A stretch of DNA of 64,000 bases from Clostridiales bacterium COT073_COT-073 (GTDB taxonomy: Bacteria; Bacillota; Clostridia; Lachnospirales; Vallitaleaceae), in contig RQYD01000003.1 in NCBI GenBank assembly GCA_003858485.1, positions 1-64,000 of the forward strand. Direction: 5' to 3'. The notes under the pieces are model-generated. The model saw nothing but the letters and a program-made list of their open reading frames with translations, had not been told where the DNA came from and searched no databases. A program made the position numbers and the translations under genes. This document shows positions 26,449 to 33,309 of this stretch, in pieces (the first letter of the stretch is position 1; each line of letters starts with the position of its first letter).

Positions 26449-26981
26449 AAGGAGAAAATATTTTATATATTGTAGAAGGGGAAACAGAAAAGAGGTTTAT
26501 TGATGTTTTAAAACAGCATTATATCATTTCGGGTAAGGTTATTGTCTATGATTTGATAAAGAAACAACTGACCTTAAATAATTTATTTTTAAGAACCATA
26601 TCATCAAATACAACAGTGATCATTGTATTTGATACAGATGTTGATCAAGAGCAAAGTGTTCAGAGATTAAGTCAGAATTTATTGCTTTTAAAAACCAAAA
26701 TAAAACATATTAAAGATGTGATTTTGATTCCGCAAATAGCTAATTTAGAAGGTGAATTAATTTATTCCACTAATATAAAGAAAATTCAAGATTTGATTGG
26801 TTGTAAATCAGAAAAAGACTTCAAAAAGAAATTTTTAAAAATACAAGATCACTATTTGATGAACCGGCTTAAAGAAGTTAATTTTCAGCTATCAAAAATA
26901 TGGAGTAGAGCCCCCAAAAATAAGTATAAAATTTTTCAAAACCAATCATCCAAAATTAAAAATAAGAAATTGTCCAATTGA
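26445..26981 (+). CDS. Small TOPRIM-domain protein, partner of the ATPase
   Basis: Predicted nuclease-type effector of 178 residues. The TOPRIM pattern is clear: hydrophobic strand ILYIVEGETEKRF with the catalytic glutamate at about residue 11, then VIIVFDTDVD with the paired aspartates near residue 60. The C terminus is very lysine-rich, suggesting nucleic-acid contact. It is shorter than PARIS AriB and resembles RloB/AbiLii-like proteins in layout. It is coupled to the upstream ATPase by overlapping stop and start codons. The effector role (cleavage of DNA or RNA upon ATPase triggering) is inferred from family context. Confidence 0.75.
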   Translation: MKGENILYIVEGETEKRFIDVLKQHYIISGKVIVYDLIKKQLTLNNLFLRTISSNTTVIIVFDTDVDQEQSVQRLSQNLLLLKTKIKHIKDVILIPQIANLEGELIYSTNIKKIQDLIGCKSEKDFKKKFLKIQDHYLMNRLKEVNFQLSKIWSRAPKNKYKIFQNQSSKIKNKKLSN

Positions 26982-27104
26982 GATTTCGGAATTAGAGTTA
27001 ATGTAGAAAAAATTTTAAAATAAAAAGTTAAAAGAAATTGTGTCAGACAATCATTTGGTAGGTTGGTAAGATAATGCTAAAGTAGCAATAAATGTGAAAA
27101 GTAA

Positions 27105-27150
27105 AAAAAGAGTAAAGCAGACTTTATATCATTGCTTTACTCTTTTTCTT
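27105..27150. terminator. Second copy of the island terminator hairpin
   Basis: AAAAAGAGTAAAGCA pairs with TGCTTTACTCTTTTT around GACTTTATATCAT. It is the same element as at 24814, placed downstream of the TOPRIM gene and at the end of a truncated XRE copy. Confidence 0.75.
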
Positions 27151-27240
27151 TTGGGAAATTTATTTCTACTACTTCTTCAATTGCACGTTCCTGTAATAAC
27201 CGGCAGATTTGCTCAAGGGCTTGCAGATTGACGCTTAGGC
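27149..27240 (-). pseudogene. Truncated XRE-type HTH gene, copy B
   Basis: The last ~30 codons (ending EEVVEINFPKEKE-like) match copies A and C, including the run ...ALEQICRLLQE. Similarity stops abruptly near 27240, where a T-rich sequence begins. No start codon remains. It marks a third insertion or recombination of the same unit. Confidence 0.75.
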
Positions 27241-27390
27241 CATGTTTTTCTTTGTGAAATTTTTATGTATTTTTCTACAAAATTTTATGAAATTCCGCAA
27301 CCAGCGGACGACTTTTAAATTTTTTCTTGCTATAATATTTTTAGGCTGGAAAAAAGAAAGAAAATATTCTATAATGAAAGGGGAAAAAGC
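27241..27390 (+). promoter_or_regulatory. AT-rich leader of the first Rpn gene
   Basis: This short gap contains a TATAAT near 27332-27337 with T-rich sequence upstream and a GAAAGGGG ribosome binding site just before the Rpn start. A -35 hexamer is not convincing. Confidence 0.45.
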
Positions 27391-28377
27391 ATGGATAGGA
27401 GCAGTAAAAAAGAAAACTCAAAATTTAAAAAAAAGGAAGAATTAAATCAACCGCATGACCTCTTTTTTAAAGCGAATATGGGACAAAAAGAAATTTTGAC
27501 AGATTTTCTGCAAAACTATCTACCAAATGAATTAAGGGAAATTATTCAATATTCTTCATTTGTTCAAGTAGAGCCGAAAAATATTAGCTCAAACTTAAAA
27601 CCAGGAGAAGCGGATTTGCTTTTTCGTTTTCAACTTCCGAATATAAACGGTTACCTGCTCCTATTAATGGAGCACAAAAGTTACGAAGATAAATATACAC
27701 CTATTCAAATCATGCGCTATATTACGGAAATTTGGCAGCATGATTTAGCTCAAAAGCAGAGCCTTTCACCAATTTTGCCCCTGGTCTTCCATCAAGGCAA
27801 GAAATGCTGGCAATACCCACAACTTAAAGATTATTTGCCATTAGACATGCCCATTGCGCTTTTACCGTATATGCCGCTATATCAGGCATTATATTATGAC
27901 TTTTCTTGGGAAAATGCTGAAATACTTAAAGGTGGTAATTTGAGCTTTGAGTTATATATATACTTAAAAACGATTATATCTATTTATGAACCAAAACTGT
28001 CAGAATTTCAAGAGCAAACCTTAGAGTTATTTCGAGTAATCAGTCAGTTTGAAGTTGATACTTTAGTGGAAATTGCCACCAAAACCATTACTTATTTAGG
28101 AACTGCGCGAAAAGATTTTAGTGAGGAAAAAATCATTGAATTGGTCAAACAATCAGGAGGTGAAAAGACTATGGAAACCATTTTTGATAGAATAGAACAA
28201 CAGGGCATTGTAATTGGCGAAAAACGTGGAGAGATTAGAGGTATTTCTATTGGCGAACAGCGAGGGAAACAGCAGGAGAAACTGGCTTTTGCAGTCAAAC
28301 TGAAAAGGGACTTGTTTCCAATAGAAAAGATTATGGAATACACCGGACTTAGTCGGGAAGAGATTTTAGATTTGTAG
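27391..28377 (+). CDS. Rpn-family PD-(D/E)XK nuclease, copy 1
   Basis: 328 residues; often labelled a 'transposase' (PDDEXK_2 / transposase_31) but not an IS transposase. The catalytic core is visible: HDLFFKANM at the start, EADLLFRF (catalytic aspartate) and LLLMEHKSY (E-x-K) near residues 70-95. The C terminus has the linker rich in G, E and R (GEKRGEIRGISIGEQRGKQQE) followed by a short helical tail with YTGLSREEILDL. E. coli Rpn proteins stimulate recA-independent recombination and recent work links them to phage defence. It has only moderate similarity to the second copy at 59088. The role inside this island is inferred. Confidence 0.85.
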   Translation: MDRSSKKENSKFKKKEELNQPHDLFFKANMGQKEILTDFLQNYLPNELREIIQYSSFVQVEPKNISSNLKPGEADLLFRFQLPNINGYLLLLMEHKSYEDKYTPIQIMRYITEIWQHDLAQKQSLSPILPLVFHQGKKCWQYPQLKDYLPLDMPIALLPYMPLYQALYYDFSWENAEILKGGNLSFELYIYLKTIISIYEPKLSEFQEQTLELFRVISQFEVDTLVEIATKTITYLGTARKDFSEEKIIELVKQSGGEKTMETIFDRIEQQGIVIGEKRGEIRGISIGEQRGKQQEKLAFAVKLKRDLFPIEKIMEYTGLSREEILDL

Positions 28378-28484
28378 AAATTATGGATTGGGATTGATTT
28401 TAGTGTATTTTAATGGACAGTGATTTGACTTTAAAAATTAGACTTTGTTTTGATTTTGATAGAAGTACAAGTAGGGAAATAAAA

Positions 28485-28571
28485 AAGAGCAAAGCATTTG
28501 CACTGATTGCCAATTGTTAGATTCTGATCTGACCTTTGGATGGCGATACAGTTGTTGCTTTACTCTTTTTC
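28485..28571. terminator. Third, expanded copy of the island terminator hairpin
   Basis: AAAAAGAGCAAAGCA and TGCTTTACTCTTTTT are the pairing arms, here with a loop of about 55 bases. It serves the end of XRE copy C on the minus strand and possibly the Rpn gene on the plus strand. Confidence 0.65.
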
Positions 28572-28775
28572 TTTTGGGAAGGATATTTCCACCACTTCTT
28601 CAATCGCACATTCCTCAAGTAATTGGCAGATTTGTTCAAGGGTTTGCAGATTGACATTCAGGTTGTGTTTTAATTTATAAATGGTTCGGGGATTAACCCC
28701 ATTTTTAATCAGGTAATAGGTGCTGAGATTTAGTTTTTTCATGGTTTTCCACAGGGGATTATAATTATATGGCAT
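28560..28775 (-). CDS. Small XRE/Cro-type HTH protein, copy C
   Basis: A 71-residue protein nearly identical to copy A at 24847-25062, with the same compact helix-turn-helix (LWKTMKKLNLSTYYLIK, NPRTIYKLKHN, LQTLEQICQLL). It is divergent from the intact WYL gene across about 260 bases. That gap should hold both promoters and so could be co-regulated by the two DNA-binding proteins. Autoregulation is an inference. Confidence 0.78.
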   Translation of the reverse strand: MPYNYNPLWKTMKKLNLSTYYLIKNGVNPRTIYKLKHNLNVNLQTLEQICQLLEECAIEEVVEISFPKEKE

Positions 28776-28979
28776 AGGCAAAGTCCTTAAAAGCAGATAG
28801 ATGGTTTCGTAAATATAGTATAGACAAAAACTGTCATAAAGGATATACTTACGATAGTATGCAGAGGTGCCGATAAAGAAAGTGAGGTCCGATAAATGAT
28901 ATAGGGTATATTAGTATAATGAGTGACTTTGATTATATCCCGAAAAACTTTGATCACATAAAATATCATGTTGGATAAA

Positions 28980-29010
28980 GACAGATTATGTCATATAAAA
29001 ATGCTATAAT
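28980..29010 (+). promoter_or_regulatory. Predicted WYL promoter with overlapping inverted repeat
   Basis: A TATAAT (about 29005-29010) lies 28 bases before the WYL start, with AAAGGAGGAG as ribosome binding site. Just upstream, GACA-N5-TGTC (28980-28992) is a small inverted repeat in the -35 region and a candidate operator. No good -35 hexamer is present, which would fit a regulated promoter. Confidence 0.45.
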
Positions 29011-29037
29011 ACTCTTATCAGGTTAAAGGAGGAGTAT

Positions 29038-29991
29038 ATGGAAATCGAAAGAAATGGCAAAATTGATCGAGTGCTGGAGTTGTATACCAAGTTAATTAGT
29101 GGCAATATCATTAATAAAGCCAATGAAGCCCAAAATTATGGAGTGAATGAACGCTCTATTCAAAGAGATATTGAAGATATTCGCAATTTTTTGGAAGTGC
29201 GTTCGATCGAAGATGGCTATGTGGATACCGTTAAATATGATCGTGAGAAAAAGGGCTATTGCCTGGAGCAGAGCCGGGTGATGAAACTGACCAACAGCGA
29301 GATTCTGGCAATTTGCAAAATCCTCTTGGACAGTCGAGCCTTTACTAAAAAAGAAATGGAATCGATGCTAGGGCGATTGATTGACTGCTGCATCCCTAAG
29401 GAAAACGCCAAAATGGTGGATGATTTAATAAAAAATGAAGAATTTCATTATATTGAGCCAAGGCATAAGACGGTTTTTATTGAGCAAATGTGGGAAATTG
29501 GTCAGGCAATTCGTAACTTTAATTATATCGAAATAAAATATTTGCGCAATAAGGATAAGTCAATTGTTAGCCGTAAGGTGAAACCGGTGGCAATTATGTT
29601 TTCGGAATTTTATTTTTACCTGACTGCCTTTATTGATGACAAGGATGAATCCAGAGAACATTTTGATGTGCTGAATGATGCCTTTCCGACGATTTACCGG
29701 ATTGACCGGATTAAGGAATTGAAAGTATTGGATGAGAAATTTCATATTCCCTACAGCAGCCGTTTTGAAGAAGGCGAATTTCGCAAACGCATTCAATTTA
29801 TGTATGGCGGTAAATTGCAAAAAATCAAATTCATTTACTCCGGTCCCAATGTTGAAGCGGTATTGGATCGGTTGCCGACAGCTGAAATTTTGGAAGAAAA
29901 AGATGGAACATATACCATCAAAGCCGAAACCTTTGGCACAGGCATTGATATGTGGCTAAGAAGTCAGGGGGAATATGTGAGAGTGATATAA
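29038..29991 (+). CDS. WYL-domain transcriptional regulator
   Basis: 317-residue HTH-WYL protein. The N-terminal winged helix spans about 10-60 (INKANEAQNYGVNERSIQRD). The WYL domain follows around 155-230, with IEIKYL, SRKVKPVAIMFSEFYFYLTAF and YRIDRI as core strands. The WCX-like C terminus contains the segment duplicated at 25090. WYL regulators such as BrxR and CapW repress phage-defence loci and sense nucleic-acid ligands. The dynamin gene starts 58 bases downstream on the same strand, so control of that cassette is likely. AAAGGAGGAG provides a strong ribosome binding site. Confidence 0.9.
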   Translation: MEIERNGKIDRVLELYTKLISGNIINKANEAQNYGVNERSIQRDIEDIRNFLEVRSIEDGYVDTVKYDREKKGYCLEQSRVMKLTNSEILAICKILLDSRAFTKKEMESMLGRLIDCCIPKENAKMVDDLIKNEEFHYIEPRHKTVFIEQMWEIGQAIRNFNYIEIKYLRNKDKSIVSRKVKPVAIMFSEFYFYLTAFIDDKDESREHFDVLNDAFPTIYRIDRIKELKVLDEKFHIPYSSRFEEGEFRKRIQFMYGGKLQKIKFIYSGPNVEAVLDRLPTAEILEEKDGTYTIKAETFGTGIDMWLRSQGEYVRVI

Positions 29992-30049
29992 GGGATAATA
30001 TATCAACGAAATATCATAAGAATGTGAATGATGGAAAATGGAGATTACT

Positions 30050-32461
30050 ATGAGTAAACGCGTGTTCAAAATAAGTTATAATCCGTATCTGAAAAAAATA
30101 GAATATCAAGTAAAAGAAGAGGGGGAGAGTTGGCAAGACTTAGGGCCTAATTCAAAATTAATCCGTGATAGTAGGTTTTCTGGAAATATTTCTTTGCAGC
30201 ATTGTGCAATGGATATAGTCGAAGAAATTAAGTGCCAGTATCATCCGCAGAAAATTATATTTGAGGGAACAGAAGAAGATTATCAGGATTTAAAAAATGT
30301 GATTGATAATTTTTATGAGGAGGAGATTTTCTGTAAAAAAGGAGATTATTATATCGAATCAGCACAAAATCTACTACCCAAAATTGAAGAAAAATTTAGT
30401 CAATTGGATAGAACTTTTCAAGAGTGTCAATCACCAGAGATTAGTAACATTATAGGAAAGTTTAAGGAGGTTATGGGAGTAGAAATTCCTGTTTTTGTGA
30501 TGGGGACTTACAGTGCCGGAAAAAGTGCATTTATTAACGCAATGATTGGGGCAGAAATTTTGCCAAGTAGTGAGAAAACGACAACAGCAAAAATATATAA
30601 AATTAGCGAATCCAAAGGTAACGATAGGGGAGAAGTTAAATTTTTTAATAATGGCAAAGAAATAAAAATTGAATTTGATAAAAATAAGAAATGTAGTCTC
30701 AGCAAAGAGATGGAACAGGACTTGCAAACCATGATTAGCCAATCCCTTAAAAAAAATAGTAGGGATACAATCACTTCACAATTATTCTATTGTATCTCTG
30801 CCATAAATTCTTATGCCAATGAAAATTCCCATAAAATAGGGGATATTATTGAGGTGCGGATACCATTTAATGGCTTACTTAAAAATGATAAAAATACCTT
30901 TGTAATTTATGATTCACCTGGCTCTAATTCAGAAATCTGTAAAGAACACTTTAAAGTACTAGAAAATGCTTTGGAATCTCAGACGAATGGATTGCCTATT
31001 ATATTAACAGTGCCGGACAATGTAGAAAGTGTTGATGTAGGAGAAATAAGGAAAACACTAAATAAATTCCATAACTTAGATAAAACAAACGCTATGTTGG
31101 TAGTAAACAAAGCAGATAATAGTGGAGAGGAAGGTTTAAAAGAGCGTACATCTGACAATAGAATATTAGTTCAATGGAAATTAAATCGACTCTATTTCCT
31201 ATCTGCGATTATGGGACTTGTCAGTAAACTAGAAGATATTGAGAAAAATGGTTGGCTGAATAAAATCTATAAGGATTCATATCCAGGAGCGAAAGCAAAG
31301 CTTACAGAGGGAAATCTTAAACTTTATCAATATAATATAATGCCTCAAAACCGAAAAGTAGAGTATTGCAGAAATGCAGACGAATTAGGCGTGTCTAATA
31401 CAATATATGTCAATAGTGGATTACATTGTATCGAAACAGAAATTTTGAATTTTGCTCAAAAACAGGCATCTTATCATAAGTGCAAAATGGCTCAGAAATT
31501 TTTAGAGCAAGCAATAGAGTATACAGATAGAGAAATTGCCGAAAAAGAAAAAAAAGTAAAAGAAATGCTAGAGCAGACAAAACAGCGCAAAGAACAGTTC
31601 AGAGAAGAACTGGTACAGTGTCTTAATCATAAAATTGAAACTTTAAAAAATGAATTTATTAAAGAATATCCTAATCATATGCTAAATGTGGTTACTAATA
31701 CAGTAAAAGAGGTGGATGGTTATCTCACTTTGCAAATTGAAGAGGGGATAGAAGAAACAAAAGTTATTAAAGAAAATGGATTGGATCAAACTATAAAGAT
31801 TTTAACCCCGATAGAACATGTAAAAAAGATTTTTTCAAACAAAACAAAAAGTGTTGAAAAAAATAGTGTGGATGAATTTATAAAATTTTTTAAACCAATT
31901 TATTTTTCGGCTTTAGAAGAAGCAAAAAGTCAGATTTTCAAGGTTTCTAAGAAATATTGGGATTCAAAATGTAAATTTCTTAAAGAAGAGTGTTGTGAAA
32001 TTGTAAAAGGAAGTCAGAGTATGACCAAAAAAGATAAACAAATTCTTGAAGATTATATCATGAATTTTTCCATTCCTGTAAGAACGGCAGAAAGTATAAC
32101 GATTAAAAGGGGAGATATCTCCAAAGCTATGTTTGAAACTAGGTGGTTTCGAATTTGGCTAAAGGATGAGGTAGATGCAAAATTAGTTCACAAGAAATCT
32201 TTGGATAAAGCAAAAGATAGTATCAGAGGGAGTAACACAGAAATTATTCAATTACATAAAAATGAATTTGCTTCTTGGAAAGAAGAGTTAAAAAATGGCT
32301 TACAATTTAGGTTAGGGGAGATGAATCCGAAACTTCAGGAATTTGAGCTAGAAATACAAAAACTGGAAAGAGAAATTAAGCAGAGGGAAAGTCAAAAGAA
32401 ATTCCTTAATGATGCAAAGTCAGATCTTAATAAATTATATCAAATGGAGATAAGAAAATGA
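30050..32461 (+). CDS. Dynamin-like GTPase
   Basis: Large GTPase of 803 residues. The G-domain motifs are G1 GTYSAGKSAF (about 151-160), a G2 threonine in EKTTTAK, G3 DSPGSNS (about 287) and G4 NKAD (about 353). Long helical regions follow at about 490-535 and 760-803, as in bacterial dynamins that remodel membranes. The first ~120 residues form an unassigned domain. There is no membrane segment of its own, but the next gene, overlapping by four bases, encodes a tail-anchored protein that could provide one. Bacterial dynamins occur in defence systems such as Eleos (LeoA/LeoBC). The start at 30050 has GGAG; an ATG at 30038 does not. Confidence 0.88.
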   Translation: MSKRVFKISYNPYLKKIEYQVKEEGESWQDLGPNSKLIRDSRFSGNISLQHCAMDIVEEIKCQYHPQKIIFEGTEEDYQDLKNVIDNFYEEEIFCKKGDYYIESAQNLLPKIEEKFSQLDRTFQECQSPEISNIIGKFKEVMGVEIPVFVMGTYSAGKSAFINAMIGAEILPSSEKTTTAKIYKISESKGNDRGEVKFFNNGKEIKIEFDKNKKCSLSKEMEQDLQTMISQSLKKNSRDTITSQLFYCISAINSYANENSHKIGDIIEVRIPFNGLLKNDKNTFVIYDSPGSNSEICKEHFKVLENALESQTNGLPIILTVPDNVESVDVGEIRKTLNKFHNLDKTNAMLVVNKADNSGEEGLKERTSDNRILVQWKLNRLYFLSAIMGLVSKLEDIEKNGWLNKIYKDSYPGAKAKLTEGNLKLYQYNIMPQNRKVEYCRNADELGVSNTIYVNSGLHCIETEILNFAQKQASYHKCKMAQKFLEQAIEYTDREIAEKEKKVKEMLEQTKQRKEQFREELVQCLNHKIETLKNEFIKEYPNHMLNVVTNTVKEVDGYLTLQIEEGIEETKVIKENGLDQTIKILTPIEHVKKIFSNKTKSVEKNSVDEFIKFFKPIYFSALEEAKSQIFKVSKKYWDSKCKFLKEECCEIVKGSQSMTKKDKQILEDYIMNFSIPVRTAESITIKRGDISKAMFETRWFRIWLKDEVDAKLVHKKSLDKAKDSIRGSNTEIIQLHKNEFASWKEELKNGLQFRLGEMNPKLQEFELEIQKLEREIKQRESQKKFLNDAKSDLNKLYQMEIRK

Positions 32462-32823
32462 AGGCATTGGAAGAACGAAAAGCATTAATAAAAAAAGTTT
32501 TTGAAGGCAGCATTTCGCTGGAAGAAGTAAAAAACGAAGTGAAAAGATTAGAACGACAATATGGAGAAGATGTATTTTCTCCGCTCTCTTTTATTCCGCA
32601 GGAAAGACCGTGGACGGTAGAGTATTTAAATCAGTTAGAAAACTTAAGTCTTGCGGGTGCTGGTTCAAAAGAATTTATTCTTCATATTGCAGAAGTAAAA
32701 CAGGAATTGAGCAAAGGAAGAAACAAGAAATCAAGAAACAAGAATATTCTTATGGTTGCAACAGTATTGATTTTCTTGATTGTGGCTTGTTTTCTTATTA
32801 CGACTTTTTTGTTTAAAAAATAA
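32458..32823 (+). CDS. Tail-anchored small membrane protein
   Basis: 121 residues of unknown family. The first ~95 residues are charged and helical. One transmembrane helix lies at the very C terminus (about 97-117, NILMVATVLIFLIVACFLITTF) and ends in two lysines. The protein should face the cytoplasm. The start codon overlaps the dynamin stop, so the two are made together, and recruitment of the GTPase to the membrane is the simplest hypothesis. No homologous family is recognised from the sequence. Confidence 0.78.
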   Translation: MKALEERKALIKKVFEGSISLEEVKNEVKRLERQYGEDVFSPLSFIPQERPWTVEYLNQLENLSLAGAGSKEFILHIAEVKQELSKGRNKKSRNKNILMVATVLIFLIVACFLITTFLFKK

Positions 32824-32896
32824 GTAATGATTTAGAACAATGGGAGTTGATTTATGCTAGCTTACTTATGGGTAAACAGAGCAGATAATTAAGACA

Positions 32897-32955
32897 GTTA
32901 GCTAAGACTTGCCTGTACGAAAGTTTACTTTCGAGATAGGCAAATCCTAGCTAAC
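32897..32955 (+). ncRNA. Candidate structured RNA element inside the dynamin operon
   Basis: Three nested complementary pairs form a long hairpin: GTTAGCT/AGCTAAC outside, TTGCCT/AGGCAA in the middle, CGAAAGT/ACTTTCG at the apex. The helices are separated by small internal loops. No T-run follows, so it does not look like a terminator. It could be an mRNA processing or stability site, or a small RNA. Prediction rests on base pairing only. Confidence 0.45.
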
Positions 32956-32999
32956 CATCAAAGATACAGTTAATACAAATTAGAGATAAGGAGATTGTT

Positions 33000-33197
33000 A
33001 TGGAAAAATTATTGGCTTCAGGTGTTGAAAAACTAGGAAAGTATACAGGGAAGATGATTGCCGTCGGTTTTTGGGCAGGCAAAAAAGCATCAGGTGGTAT
33101 TTCAAGTGGTTTAAAAAAAGTTTTTTTAGATTCTGCGATTTCAGAAATTAAAGAAGTTAGCTTCGAAGAAATTAAAAATAGATTAAAAATAAAATAA
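33000..33197 (+). CDS. Small glycine/lysine-rich protein of unknown function
   Basis: 65 residues with a good ribosome binding site (AAGGAG about eight bases upstream). The first 40 residues are glycine-, alanine- and lysine-rich with a hydrophobic stretch (MIAVGFWAGKKASGGISSGL), possibly an amphipathic membrane-binding helix. The C terminus is acidic and helical. It lies between the tail-anchored protein and the HerA-type ATPase on the same strand. Nothing allows a function to be assigned. The reading frame is short but fits the operon spacing and start signals. Confidence 0.6.
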   Translation: MEKLLASGVEKLGKYTGKMIAVGFWAGKKASGGISSGLKKVFLDSAISEIKEVSFEEIKNRLKIK

Positions 33198-33309
33198 AAT
33201 GTTTATAGAGTGATGAAAGATTGACAGTTATAGGCAGAAATAATTCAGCAATAAAAAGTAAAATTCCCCAAAATATAGGAAATTAAGGGAAAGGAGAAGA
33301 GGGCGATAA

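Noticed and set aside
25342-26981. Firm assignment of the ATPase-TOPRIM pair to PARIS
   Set aside because: The ATPase type fits, but the TOPRIM protein is much smaller than AriB and DUF4435 cannot be recognised by eye. Left as AbiL/PARIS-like.
27391-28377. Annotation of the Rpn genes as IS transposases
   Set aside because: Databases often use the term transposase for this PD-(D/E)XK family, but there is no DDE motif and no terminal inverted repeats with target duplication. Called as Rpn nuclease instead.
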